From positions 82,221,501-82,285,500 of the forward strand of contig NC_088915.1 of the NCBI RefSeq assembly GCF_963576675.1: DNA of 64,000 nt. The letters run 5' to 3'. The stretch's first letter is position 1. Each line of letters opens with the position of its first letter. Positions 19,716-31,880 of this stretch are shown here, one piece after another. This DNA is from Euphorbia lathyris (taxonomy: Eukaryota > Streptophyta > Magnoliopsida > Malpighiales > Euphorbiaceae). The notes under the pieces were generated by a model, which did no database searches, had not been told where the DNA came from, and was given only the letters and a program-made list of their open reading frames with translations. The translations under genes were made by a program, and so were the position numbers.

Positions 19716-19746
19716 GGGATCCGTGCCTATAAAAGGCACGGATCCC
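19716..19746 (+). promoter_or_regulatory. TATA box inside a perfect 12-bp inverted repeat
   Basis: Left arm GGGATCCGTGCC (19716-19727), loop TATAAAA (19728-19734), right arm GGCACGGATCCC (19735-19746). The arms are perfect reverse complements. The TATA box is followed by a purine-rich leader (AGAGAGAGAAAG near 19801). The promoter core could thus extrude as a hairpin with TATAAAA as its loop, and a transcript starting about 30 bases downstream would not include it. Confidence 0.85.
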
Positions 19747-20905
19747 CATGCATTTGGAAGGGGGAATTTTGGAGAGCTTCTCACTCTAGAACATTTTTTA
19801 GAGAGAGAAAGTAAATTTTTGGGAGAAAACATTTTTTTCCTAAAAATTGAAAAATCTCCAAAAAGTTAAATATTTTACAAAAGCACAAAAATATCGAGAA
19901 ACCATAATTCGTAGAATCAACCGACTTCAGCTGTCAATACCGATCTTGAGGTATTATCCGAGGACTAGACTCGTTTAATTTATTTATTTCGTTTATTTAT
20001 TTTATTTATAGTTTTTCCTTTATTTATTTATTTATTTAGTTACTTATTTATTTATCACGTTTATTTATTTTCCCGTATTTATTTAATTCCCGTCTCGTAT
20101 TAAATAAACGTTTTTGTTTTAAGTAAAAATAAACCTCGTTTTAACGTCCCAACACGAACCGTGACCCGATTTAAGGGTAGTTCCGGACTAAAACGTTGTA
20201 AATATAGAATTTAAAAAGTTTTTTTAATTAACGTTTTAAAATAAAACATCATTTTGGGAGGCTCCGCTATAGACTATGACTCGATTTGGGTTGTTCGGGG
20301 ACCAAAATGATAGAATAGAGTAGATCTAAAGCTTTTTAATACATCTGGAAACTGTTGGACTGTTTCTGTAATTTGCCGTTTTCTGTCACTAAAAGCGGTT
20401 TACCGACAGATTTTCCGACGGTAAAGCTGCTGGAATCATAAAAATCCCATTTTTGAACCTTTTTCCTAACTTTTTGACATTTGAACTTGTATATATGTGT
20501 ATATAACTATGTAGTATATTTATTAAAATTATTTTTGGGGGTATCTAACTAATAATTTTAGGTATTTACATTTGGGCATAATTTACATTAATTTGGTTTT
20601 TGTAAAACTATATGTATATATCCATATTTTTCTTTAAAAGTATCAAGACCATATTACTTTATTGTTTTGGGTGGGTTATTTCCTAAATATTTATTATGTA
20701 TAAAAACTATTTTGGGTTAAATATAGTTTTCTTATTCATGGACTTTATCCGTCATTTTTACATGTTTTCAAATTAGAATACAAGTATATTATATCTAGTA
20801 GTATATTTATTACCATTTTTACTTATTAATAACTCTTCTATATATTATTATTTTTCTTATCTTATTTTTGATCTATAAGTATTACTATTATTTTTACCAT
20901 AATAT

Positions 20906-20916
20906 ATATTTATATA
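20906..20916. repeat. Candidate target duplication of LINE (left)
   Basis: ATATTTATATA here and at 23234-23244 flank the LINE, next to its poly-T end on this side. The sequence is low-complexity, so the match is suggestive rather than decisive. Confidence 0.55.
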
Positions 20917-23233
20917 TATTTTTTTTGCTAGAAAAGGAAAGGAAAGCAAAGCAAAACAAGCAACTACACCGGGATTAGCCTAGGAAAGCTAACCCCAATC
21001 CTATCCTCTAAAAGAAGAGGAGAAAAAGCGATAAGGGGAACGGTAAGGGTAGAAACACCTAACACCCCCTCATGGCCTGCCGCCGCCAAGTGATCTGCAA
21101 CACGGTTCTGCTCCCGGAAAATGTGGCTGAACTCAAGGATATCAAATGAGGGGCTAAGCCTCTTAATAGCTTTAATAAGGTTGCGGCTATGAAGACCTAT
21201 GGCATGACTACCCAAAATCATATTGATGGTCTCCAAGTTATCTGACTCCACAGAAAGCCTCTTAACACCCAGCCTAATCGCCAGCTGGATCCCAGAGAGA
21301 ATGCCCCAGAGCTCCGCAGAGAAGGAAGAACCCAAACCCAAATTCTGGGTAAACCCAGAAAGCCAGGCGTCTCTCGCATCCCTAAGAACACCTCCGGCAA
21401 CAATCTTACCATTACTGAGGCAGGAACCATCAGTATTCAGCTTCACAACCCCCTCTCTCGGCCTGCTCCAGCTCACGAGGTGGACATCACTACTCGGGGA
21501 AGATCTGGCAAGGGACTCACCTTTGAAACTATCAATAATAGAGGAGAGTTTCTTCAAGAAGAACTCAGCTAAGTTAGGCAAGAGCACAGCTTTATTATCA
21601 AAAATCTCCTCGTTCCTCCATTTCCACACTTGATGACAGATAATGGCAAAGAAAATGTCCCCATGCTCCATATAAGACAATAACTCTCCCCTAATACCAT
21701 CTGAGAACCAGTCGTTCACAGAATGGGACATGAAGGAAGAGAAAGTATGATGAGGGAGAATTTTCTTCCAAACCTCTTCACTCTTAGGGCAATCCCTAAG
21801 AGCGTGGCACAACGATTCAACATGGCCTCTACATCTACCGCAAGCTCCAGAGGTCACCAAATGCCTTCTGTATCTATCTGAGTTAGTAAGTAATCTGTCT
21901 TTAATGCCCAGCCACAGGAAGCTCCTCATGCGGTAGGGGATTTTAAGGGACCAAATGGTCTTCCAAATATCCGAGGGATTATCAGTCCTGTTAAGGGAAA
22001 AAGCTTCAAAGGCAGATTTGCAAGAATAGACTCCATTGTTAGTCAGCGCCCAGCAATGCTTATCCACGTCTTCCTCTTGATTACTCACCTTCACTCCTCT
22101 AATTCTAAGGAGAGTCTCAAGGCTAAAGAAAGAATCAAATTTAGGCCAAACCTAGTCCCCTTCAGAGTCCACCACATCGGCTAACCTCCAGTTTTGGATA
22201 TCACTAGGCGGGGGGGAAGTGCACACATCCACTAAAGGTTTATCCCCAATCTAGGTATCAAACCAGAAGCTTATGGACTTACCATTACCCACATCCAGAC
22301 CAACCCCCGAGCAAAACTCAGCAAAAACGGCGCTAAGCCCTTTCCAGAGGAAGGAACAATTGATAACTCTCTCTTTCGGGCCCCCAAAGATCTTATCTTT
22401 TCGATACTTACCACAAAGAAGGCGAACCCAGAGAGAGGAGGGGCATTGCCACATACGCCAAAGGAGTTTCATTAATAAAACTTTATTATTATCCTTAGCT
22501 CTCCTAATGCCCAAACCCCCTGAATCTTTGGGCTGACAAACCTCACTCCAAGGCACCAGGTGGATCTTTCTTCCCTCCGCAGCTTCCCCCCATAGGAATC
22601 TTTGGTTAATCTTATCAAGATCATTAAGCACAGGATTCGGAAGCTGACAAGCCTGCATGATGTGGTTGGGAGCAGCGGAATTCACAGATTGAATTAAAGT
22701 CATACGGCCAGCGAGGGAGAGAGTCTTGGCTTTCCATGTGGCACACCTCGTATTGGCTTTGTCCAAAGTATCTTTAAAGGAAACTTTAGACACTCTCTCA
22801 CTATGGAGAGGAATCCCCAGATACTTCCCAAGAGAATTAGTAAGAGGAATACCAGACAAATCACTTAATCTTTTACAAATTCTCGGATTCATATTCTTAG
22901 AGCACATCATCCTAGATTTCTGGATATTAAGTCTCTAACCAGAGGCCGAACAAAAACAATCCAGAATATCCATAATGACACTCAACTGCTCCTCATTACC
23001 TTCAAGAAAGATAAGGACATCGTCCGCAAAGAATAAATGGGTCACTTGGGGACAGAAACTGTTGATGGCCACCGGGTGGAAACTCCCAATATCAATGGCA
23101 TCTTGAATAAGGTGGGACAGCCTCTCCATAGCAATACCGAAAAGGAAGGGACTCATAGGATCACCCTGACGGATGCCCCGACCCGGAGAGAACTCCTCCG
23201 ACATATCCCCATTCACCATAATTCATTAAAATC
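20917..23233 (-). pseudogene. 5'-truncated L1-type LINE, RT C-terminus and RNase H
   Basis: Minus-strand ORF2 remnant of a plant L1-type retrotransposon. It begins within RT just before RQGDPMSPFLF and has the FADD catalytic box near 23025. It continues through the thumb region (22251-22910), a zf-RVT reverse transcriptase zinc segment (near 21800-21900, CGRC ... CHALRDCP) and an RNase H domain (NTDGS near 21430, SAELWG, ESDN). It ends in an 8-T run (20919-20926), the poly-A tail on the minus strand. All pieces share one frame with three stops (at the ends of 22935-23219 and 22251-22910, plus one near 22155). The endonuclease and N-terminal RT are missing, as expected for 5' truncation during target-primed reverse transcription. 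Confidence 0.92.
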
Positions 23234-23244
23234 ATATTTATATA
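23234..23244. repeat. Candidate target duplication of LINE (right)
   Basis: ATATTTATATA, matching 20906-20916, abuts the truncated 5' end of the LINE. Confidence 0.55.
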
Positions 23245-24357
23245 AGTATGTACATTTATTCTCCTTTTTGAATTTCCTATATGTATATATTTTAAATGTA
23301 CTTGGGTTGGGCGGATTTAGATTTAATTTGTTAATTATTGTAATCATATTCAAATAAAGGTTAATTGAGTGAAAAAAGGGGGAAAATAAACCACAAAAAA
23401 GAGATTTCAACTTGATTATTTAAACTAAAGGTTTTTAGAGATTCCAAATGTAAATAAAAGGTTTTTGGTTCTTTATCATTTTCAAACGACTTCCAAAATA
23501 TCACGTTTTGAAACCTTGACCCATTCCAACGACGGATTAAGCAAACCTTGTAATTAAAATCGTTTTCCTTGTGAATAATAGAGTTTTGAATCGTTTTCCT
23601 AACTAAACGGTTTTGTACAAAAATAAATGGACTTGTATGTTTAATCACGTTTTCGAGTTAAAACTTCTTATGCCACGTTTTCAAACGCTCGAGTCGTTCC
23701 AACGGCGATTCGAGTGAAAAGCATGTAAATCAACGGGGTTTTGAAACGTGCTTAAATCGTTCCAACGGCGATTATGGCATGGACCATGTAAATAAACCTT
23801 CTTTTGGGGATTGAGATTATTGTAGATTTAATATACAATATAAAGCATAACTCACGTTGTAAATAAACCAATTCTTTCTTCTATCTCCCTCTTTCTTCCA
23901 TATACTCTAAATTCATGTAAATGGATGATTCTTTACTAAAATGGCTTTCAATAATATATGCTCAAAACGGCTTTCAAAACAAGAAAGAAAAGGTTTCAAA
24001 TGAATTTTAAACTTAAAGAAATATGTGATTAGTCCGTTAGCGCCTAACATGCTAAGTAGGAGGCCGATGGTTCAGAACCGGGCGATGTCGGGGTGTCTAG
24101 TAGCCTTTCTCCGGAAAGGAGCTAGCCTTCTCGGCTCATACCCAAATTTCTCGAACCTTCACCGGTCTCCCGCAAGAGATCAGTGTTCATTTCCCATTCG
24201 TGGGTGGCGACTCTTCCATACTCCGAGCTCCGGCCCTGCCGAGCAGCTTGATTCTGCGATTGGTTGCTTTCGGCGCCAGTCACAGCATCTGTCGTCAACG
24301 GTGTCCACCCCCTGGGTCTTCCGGACGAGGCCGCGGCACCTACAGCTGCTAAAATGA
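23245..24357 (+). repeat. LTR-like/leader fragment, right part
   Basis: This continues the repeat interrupted by the LINE. It has direct repeats (CGTTCCAACGGCGATT near 23695 and 23758) and a GC-richer end (24030-24357) with GTGGGTGGCGACTC and GTGTCCACCCCCTGGGTC. Those phrases resemble the U5/leader of Tat-type gypsy elements as I remember them. No ORF on either strand is convincing. It ends abruptly against the Ulp1-like gene near 24357. Confidence 0.45.
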
Positions 24358-27300
24358 AATTCATTAAAATCAGCTACATAATCTTAATCTTAAAACATAA
24401 TTATATATCAAATAAACTATAAAACAAAATATAAACAAAAAACATACTCATTCACAACATACATCCATACATCTGCCTTTGGCAAACGCCTTCTCAACGG
24501 ATCCAACCAATAAGCTCTAAAATTCATCACATCGATAACTGACAACGTCCAGTGTCCACTGAAAATAATACTATTATTATTTCAAAATAAAGAAAATTAC
24601 TTATAAAATATTAAATAAAATAACTAAAATATTCATACCCTGTATTATATGGACACAAAAAGATAGACTTATCCATCGTGGACATCTTCAATCGATTCAT
24701 CAACTCATATGAGCGCTGCTTTGCTGTTTTAGTACTTCCAATTGAATAAGTGTAATGAGGATCAACAAAATAAAACAATTTGTCCATTCCTCTTTTCTTC
24801 AACAAATTAAACAAGTAGCTACATAAAAATACAAAAGTACATAGTAAGAATCAACAACAACTAATATAAATAAAACTATAATATTTCAAAAATAAAATAC
24901 CTCATATAGAAAATTATAACGTTGCAAGTTATCTCTTCCATATGAACCATAGAATATATATCATGTCTCAACAATAATGCTTTAGCAGCATGTCCAAACA
25001 ATTCTTCACCAACAATATAGCTCACAAAATTGCCTTTCACCAACTCCGAATTAGCCCATTTGCACAGAATCTGTAACTTATCTAGAATATTTCTAGGCAA
25101 AGCTTGCAAATCTACATCCACTGCATCTTGTATCACCACATTATCAACTTCATCATCAACAACAAACATGTTGACAAAACAAACCACCTTAAAACATAAA
25201 AAAGGAATAACATAATCAGAAACATAAAACGTATGTCCTAAACAATAAGGCATATGTTCTAAAATATAACAAACATTAAAAAACATGAACCAAATATAAA
25301 ATAATTCTTATCACATACATTACTTCAGGATCAGAATTATTCTTCACATCTGTAATATCCACTTTATCAACAAATTTTTTTGCTTGTGTAGATCCACCTT
25401 CAGCTCCAACAAAATCATGCAACTCTTGACTCAACAAATTAAAATTTGGACAAGAATAAATTTCTTCATTGGAGTTTCACTTTCTCTCTGATCTTTCTTC
25501 TCTCTTTTTATTCTTTCAACTAAAGCATCCATCTCATCAAAAAATTCAGAATTAAGATAAGGATGACTATCTTGACTAGACAAATCACATTCAAAATCTC
25601 CAGTCATTCCTGTATCTTTTTTACTTTCCGCTTTGTTCTCATTAACAACTTCTTCTTTCCCTCATTCACTTTGAGTAACTGGATCTTCATTGCCTCGAGT
25701 ATATTTACTCCATAAACTCTTGATCACATTACCCATCTCAACATTTGTACCATCTTCACCAAAAACAACATTAGCTTCTTTCAACATACAATACATTTTA
25801 TTAACTTTAGAACCCAGTTCTTTAGCTAATGATTGGAACTTAGTAAGAAATTCCTGCATATACAAATCCATAATAAAAAATAGGACATGTTATAAATAAT
25901 AGTAAGCATGTTCTAAAATTTAATAAGCATGTTCTAAAATTTAATAAGAATGTTCTAAAATTTAAAAATAAAGGGAAAGCTGTAATAACGTACAAAAATT
26001 TCAGCTGGTCCACTAGAAGAAGCTTCTCCACATTCCTTCCTATTGGCTCCTTCAGCATCTTGATTATCTTCATTCCTATTCGTTGCTTCTCTTTGCAAAT
26101 TTCCTTCATCCCCATCCATACTTTCTCTTACCAAATTTTCTCCTACCAATATTCTCTTTAACACAATCCTACTTCCAAATCCCCTCAACTTCTCCAAAGC
26201 CATCCTCTTTTGAATTCATTCTTTATTCCAAACAGATATCAATGGATAATCTCTTGGATTAACAACATTAGCTCGTTGAAGCCTATCAAAATAACTTATC
26301 TAGAAAAAAATAACAAAAATGAACAAGTTATACAGAAATTAAAAAATAAACAACCAACAAATATTGTCAAACACATAATCAAAAAAAGAAAATTATACTT
26401 ACCAACAAGAAAGGAAGGGGGCCTGTGAAAAAAGTAGGACTCTTCTTCCAATCACTAACAGAACCCAACAAATGCTTATATGCAAAAGAACACCAGTTCA
26501 GATTTGCAATCTCATTAACATTCCTACAACTATAAAGAAATTTATAGTTCATAGTCTGGTTCTTGGTTGAACGAATACAACAATTCACAGCACAAAATAC
26601 AAAATGCAATAAAAAGTCATCACATAATGGTTTCGTCTTCAGATCATTCAGCTTAGCAATCACAGTACTATTAATTGGACTTCCACTCTCAAGTCCAAAA
26701 TAAGACCTCCATTGAGCAAAAAAATATGAACAATCATCTTCCCCAACATCTTGTGGCTCCTCAATCTCTACACCTCCACAAGGCAAGCCATAAACAGCTT
26801 GAAAATCTTCCTTAGCAAACTTCAATTCTTCACTATTATCCAGCATAATGCTACACCTATCAACATTAAAACTATTGACAAGTCTTTCACAAAAAGAAGC
26901 ATTATGAACATCTAAACTTAGATCCAAAAAACCACCAAATCCAATCCGTCTAATTGCATCTTTATGAGTCTCCGGGATATCATTAAGAATACCCATAAAC
27001 TGTTTAGGAGGTATTCTTTGACCAAGAGCAACCTTATTCCTTTTAGAAATATTTTCATCATCACCTACACTAACAACCTTCTTCCGCTTCTTTAAAAACC
27101 TAGAAGCAACAGATATGTTTCTTGCAAACTTATTTTTCTTTACCTTCCTAGCATCAACAGAAGGTTCAAAAACTTGAGAAGAATCAAAACCTTTGCTAGA
27201 TTGACTCCTTGTTTGCCACCTAAACGTACCTTTCCTAGATTGACTACTTGTTTCCCGCCTCAACGCACCTTTGATAGATTGACTCCTTGTTTGCCGCCTC

Positions 27301-28620
27301 AACAAATTATTAGATGGAACGACATAACTAGAGAGAAAATCATTATGAGCAGGAATGGCTGACATTGAAGGCCTTTTAGAAATGGAAGGTCTTTTAGAAG
27401 TCATCTTAAATCTTCTAGATGTATGTCTTTTTGCACTTGTATCTTCAACAGGAACAACACTCTTACCTTTTTTCTTATTTTTCATATCTTCATCATAACC
27501 ATATTCTTCAATAAGTTCATCAAGCAAATTCTGATCAATCACATTACTTGGAAAAATCTCTTCTCCATTGCCGCCCATTTTCTACAAAAAAAAACAGAAC
27601 ATATACTCAACATTTTAGAACAAACAAATGCAAATATAAAACAAATATAGAACAAAACATAAAACAAATGCAATAACTCATCAACAGAACATATGTTCAA
27701 TATTTTAGAACAACAAATGCAAAAATATAAAACAAAACTAGAACAAACATAAAAAGGTTCTAAAACTGACTACATTTGAATACAAAAACCATACAAAATC
27801 ATACCGCAACAAACTTTGAAAGTTCAAACAAGCAAAAACCCCAAACAAACCAATATCTCATTAACATACCAATTGTTAAAAAATTTAGAACAAACACATG
27901 CAAATATAGAACAAACATAGAACAAAAATAAAATCATTTTGAAACTCACTAAATTTGAAAATCAAACCACAACAAACTTACAGATTTCAAACAAATGAAA
28001 AACCTACAAATCAAAAAACAACAAAAATTAGGTATCAAAACTTAAAAATAGAGAATAAACATAAAACAAAACAATATCCCATTAACAGAACATACGTTCA
28101 TAATTTTAGAACAACAAATACAAAATATAAAACAATAATAAAACAACATAAAAACATTCTCAAACTCAATACATTTGAATACAAAAAACATAGAAAAACA
28201 TACAGAAACTTCTTCATATAGTTCAAACAAACAAAACCCTAGAAAATAAAAAAAAACTACAGAAAATCGCTCTCAAAATCAACGAAAAACATAAAACAAC
28301 AAAATAAACGAAGAACATAAAGCAACAAACCTCGTTCAGACGAACAAATTCACGGAAAAAAAACGAAAAAGCAAAAAATGTAAACAAAACCAATGAACAG
28401 AAAAACGAAGAAGATAAGCAACTAACCAAAGTTCAGAGGAACAAATACACGGTATAATCGATGAAATACAGAAAGAAAATCTTCTATCAAAACCAAAGTT
28501 GATCGACTGTAGAAATGAGAGAAGATAGAAATGACGAAGGAGTCGAGGAAGAAGTCGAGGAACGAAGAGACAAAACTTTTCAACTTCAAAGAGACGCGCT
28601 ACTTCAAACCAAAAACTCAC
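24358..28620 (-). pseudogene. Ulp1/C48 cysteine-protease-like gene, decayed and truncated
   Basis: A multi-exon minus-strand gene. The main coding exon is 26403-27578 (ATG at 27578 after a TTTTTTGTAG acceptor; donor TTG|GTAAGT). It encodes a basic, S/K/R-rich N-terminus with three near-repeats of RRQTRSQS, then a plant domain (IGFGGFLDL ... VYGLPCGGVEIEEP) often found ahead of Ulp1 domains. Later exons: 25994-26299, about 25320-25853, about 24900-25188, about 24648-24826 and about 24456-24558. The last two encode FYFVDPHYT, then spliced GGHWTLSVID and YWLDPL, the catalytic His and Asp of C48 SUMO-type proteases. The Cys exon is absent; the gene runs into the LTR-like repeat. In-frame TGA codons at 26216-26218 and near 25662 confirm decay. 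Such genes occur in host DNA and in Mutator-like elements. Confidence 0.75.
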
Positions 28621-29094
28621 CGTTTTTGTTAAAAAAAAATACCCCAAAACGACGTAGTTTTAGGTGGTTGTCACCTAAAGAAATGTCCTCACCTAAGAAA
28701 GGGTTCTCACGAGAGCCCTCTCCTATATATATATATATTCTACAAAATATAAAAAATCTAAAAATGAAATTGATAAGAGGCCACGTTGCCTAATAACTTA
28801 AAAGTTTGGTCACATTCAAATGAAATAATAGTCTAGAAAGATATAAAAATCTGAAAATGAAATTTGTGATCTATAAAAAGAAGCATATAATAAGATCTTA
28901 TATGGCATGGAATGGAATTATAGAATTATAATAGGCAAATAAGCAAAGCACATGCTACTATTAATTAAGCCAAAATGCATGTCGAGTTCCTTTCACTTTT
29001 TATGCATAAAATAAAAATTGGAGGTTTAATCATTTTATTACATTGAGATTTCCATTAATTTTTCAATAATAATTAATTATTTAATATCAGGTTA
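28621..29094. other. Promoter-side region of Ulp1-like gene and intergenic DNA
   Basis: A (TA)n stretch at 28720-28739 could serve as the TATA element of the minus-strand Ulp1-like gene. Beside it, GGGTTCTC-AC-GAGAGCCC (28700-28717) is a palindrome with one mismatch. The remaining 300 bp is AT-rich with nothing recognisable. No Mutator terminal repeat could be matched to the other end. Confidence 0.4.
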
Positions 29095-29099
29095 AGTAA

Positions 29100-29597
29100 T
29101 GTTACACGCGTAACGTCGTCACCATCCTTATTATGGTCTAAGCCCAAGCATAATAAGGGTCAAAACAACTTCTGAAACGGCTTCTGACCCATTTCAACAA
29201 CCCAGAAACAACCTCCTTGGTCCAAGCCCAGCAAGCGGCAGCCCATCACGGCTTACGAGGTTCTAACCTCATAGCTTCAAGGAGTCTTCTAGAATCTTAC
29301 GCGACAAAGGATTTCTTCCAGGATTCCGACTTCTCAAGGGATTAAGAATTCTAGCTTCGCAAGGATTCCCAAGAAGATGACAACCTTAAATATAATCAAA
29401 CACTATAAATATATGGGTATAAGCACAAGGTTCAGTATGTTAACTACTATCTCTGAACTACTCCATACCCTTACCGACTTAGGCATCGGAGCGGGTTGTC
29501 AGACTCCTGCTTCGTCTGACTTGTATACTGTTTTGTAGGCTTAACATGACGTCAAATCAGCATCACGATTTGGACATGTAATCAAGATTAGGTAACA
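29100..29597 (+). repeat. Solo LTR, 498 bp
   Basis: It starts TGTTAC and ends GTAACA, perfect 6-bp inverted termini. The flanks AGTAA (29095-29099) and AGTTA (29598-29602) match at 4 of 5 positions as a target duplication. Inside is CTATAAATATATGGG (near 29403), a TATA box, then CCGACTTAGGCATCGGAGCGGG, a phrase common in the R/U5 part of plant gypsy LTRs. No internal retrotransposon sequence follows, so it is a solo LTR left by LTR-LTR recombination. Confidence 0.8.
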
Positions 29598-29602
29598 AGT
29601 TA

Positions 29603-30343
29603 TCATTAATCCTTTACTAATAATATTTTATTATTTTCTTTTACGTATGTTAAAAATGCATAAATAACTTCATACACGTAATTAACATTTTACTTCACCC
29701 TTAAGAGTTAGTAAAGGTTTTGTAACACGTTTAAGTGCGTGAATTATGGTTGTGAATTATACTTTTGAGGCGTAACTTCCACCATCCATATAACTTTCAT
29801 CTCTGATATTATAAATAGATGTTCATTCAATGTTCCAAATGTTGGATATTTCAGAGATAGAAGTAAACAATTATTAAATATATTTACTTTAGCAGCATAG
29901 TATTTGAGGGAAGAACATCATTCTTACACTGTAACAGGTAAATTGATGAAGCTCAAGAACATCAACTGTTTTCATCCACAGTCAATCTCAAGGAATTTCA
30001 TCTGTTACCCTGAACGAATGTTAAACATCACCCTCAATGAACCTCAAAGGTCACCCGGTAAGAACTATTAACCATTTTCTTAAGGTTTTAATCCCAAGAT
30101 TAAGACTACAGTCTCCGGCATCGTCATACTTTCAACGATCAATTTCCTTAACAAATTTTAATGTTTAGTTCAGGTTACAATATAATATTTTGAACTACTT
30201 ATCATGATGAAATTGTAGTATATTTTGGGTTCGAGCTCGTTCATTTTTCTACAAGTCGAGTATGATCAGGTCAAAACTCGACTCAACTCGGCTCGATTAC
30301 AATCGTATTACGGCGGAGTACATTATTTAAAACCTAACACAAG
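29603..30343. other. Non-coding DNA with a TATA-like site
   Basis: No supported gene. ATTATAAATAGATG near 29808 looks like a TATA box followed by leader-like sequence, possibly another LTR fragment. Around 30230-30300, GAGCTCGTTC and CTCGACTCAACTCGGCTCG resemble a widespread plant DNA-transposon-derived repeat, also seen at 56330-56850. Confidence 0.35.
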
Positions 30344-30480
30344 CAAGGACGGAGCCAGCCCAGGGCTCAAGGGTGCCGGAGGCTAAAATTTTTTGCTCAG
30401 TGACTGGACTTTGAAAATTTACTATCAACCTTACGACTAAAATTAACCCCTAAATTTAAATTTCAGGCTCCGCCACGCAA
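30344..30480. mobile_element. Short MITE-like element, GGAGCC/GGCTCC ends
   Basis: About 130 bp bounded by GACGGAGCCAGCCCAGGG at the left and CAGGCTCCGCCACGC at the right, giving an inverted core GGCGGAGCC/GGACGGAGCC. This end type is common in plant non-autonomous DNA transposons. No clean target duplication was found. Confidence 0.5.
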
Positions 30481-31057
30481 CCAAAGCAAAAAGTTAGGTT
30501 ATGGATGATATAAAAGGTATATATATTTTAGGGACATTATTTGACTACGTGGAGGGTTGATGTAGTGGATTTTATTAGTATATGTTATCATCTACGTAGT
30601 ATTGTCCTCCTTCATAAGCCTAATTAATTATAAAAATAATAATAATATTAGTGATGCATGTGAGTCTAGATGGTGCCACGTCAGTGACGACATGGACTTA
30701 GCAGTTACAGTTAAGCGGTTGGGTTAGCAGTGATCATGTGCCTTGTTTTCCTCGGATTTCTTTCTTGCAGACATACAGACACTCGACAGATAAAGAAATA
30801 AATAAACAACGGTTTCAATACCATGTTTTACCAACCATAACCACCAGGAAGGAAATGTTTTATTGAGTGTTATCATGCTCGGACTGGACCAACTGGTTCG
30901 ATTGGTAGAACCAAAAACCGACCAGATAGTCGATCTAAATCCTTTCGGTTTGTTGAGTTCAACAAACCGAAATGATCCGAGATTAAAATGGGATCCGATG
31001 GTCCGATCGGGAACCGATATAACCCCGATCTTTAACAATTTCTTTTAATTTTTCAAA
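30481..31057. other. Intergenic, nothing recognised
   Basis: AT-rich DNA with no supported gene. The 100-residue ORFs on each strand near 30724-31048 have no recognisable domain and overlap each other, so I do not annotate them. Confidence 0.4.
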
Positions 31058-31066
31058 TTAAAAAAA

Positions 31067-31625
31067 GGTAATTAATTTATTAGTTCTTATATTTTAACAA
31101 AACATACTGTTTAGTCCTTGTATTTTTAAAAATACATGGTAAGGTCCCTAACCTTTTTCTCAGTGAACTGTTTAGTCCTTCCGTCGGTTTATTAAATTTT
31201 TTACCGTTTATGAATTCGGAAATGACTAAATTACCTTTTACTATTTACCTTCAAATTTCAGAAGAGGAAATCCAATTTAGAAGAAGAAACTATTTGTATG
31301 TCGAACAAGAAAAAGAATAGACTCAATGCTTACGAATTTGAACGATTAAGAAGAAAATCAAGAAGAAGAACACTCAAAGTTGATTTTAGATGCAGTAGAG
31401 TTTAAAGGAAAGGAAAATAAAGGAAAAGAAGAACGCAGATCCAAATTGACTAACAGAAGCTTCATGAGAGTCTAACGGCATGGACTAAACAGTTCACCGA
31501 GAAAAATGTTAGGAACTAAACAGTTCATCAAGAAAAAGGTTGGAGACTTTACCGTGTGTTTTTTAAAATACAAGGACTAAATAGTGTGTTTTGTCAAAAT
31601 ATAAGGACTAATAAATTAATTACCC
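31067..31625. mobile_element. Mutator-type MITE, 559 bp, 9-bp TSD
   Basis: Terminal inverted repeats of more than 100 bp, with ends GGTAATTAATTTATTAGT and ACTAATAAATTAATTACCC. A perfect 9-bp duplication TTAAAAAAA flanks it (31058-31066 and 31626-31634). Inverted blocks such as CTGTTTAGTCCTTGTATTTT recur near the other end. No ORF. Nine-base duplications and long TIRs indicate the Mutator superfamily. Confidence 0.92.
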
Positions 31626-31867
31626 TTAAAAAAATGTGGATATAGGCGGGGAATAAATTTTTATAAGGTTTAATACATTACCAGCTCTCTGAACTTGTCT
31701 AAAATAGTAGATTGGCTCTTTGAGTTTTGCAGGTGTCTCACCAGCTCCCTAAACTTGCTTATTTCGTATCACCTGCTTCCTAAACTTGTCCATAAAAGTA
31801 TATTAGCTCCCCGAACTTTGAAAGTGTCTCACCAATTCCCTAAATTTGCTTATTCTGTAACAACTAA

Positions 31868-31880
31868 ATACAAAAACTTA
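31868..31880. repeat. Target duplication of LINE insertion (left)
   Basis: ATACAAAAACTTA here equals 35831-35843, which follows the poly-A tail of the LINE. Confidence 0.85.

Larger units (their letters stand above)
19243..20905 (+). repeat. LTR-like repeat, left part (probably gypsy)
   Basis: A candidate LTR begins TGTCACTATC near 19243. It contains a GC-rich palindromic array (19400-19715) and a clear TATA box with a leader (19728 onward), then AT-rich non-coding DNA. The LINE insertion at 20917 interrupts it; the sequence resumes at 23245 and may run to about 24357. No target duplication was found and the ends are guesses. There is no coding sequence. I regard it as a solo or broken LTR of a Tat-like or other gypsy element. 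Confidence 0.5.

Noticed and set aside
19298..19869. Long overlapping ORFs on both strands rich in G, R, A and P
   Set aside because: They are produced by the ~22-bp GC-rich palindromic array read in all frames; no domain and no codon logic.
23221..24375. Shared 14-mer ATTCATTAAAATCA at 23221 and 24360 as transposon ends
   Set aside because: AT-rich and plausible by chance; flanks do not extend the match, and the LINE has a better candidate duplication.
30724..31048. Overlapping 104- and 61-codon ORFs on opposite strands
   Set aside because: No domain, no promoter, and mutual antisense overlap in AT-rich DNA.
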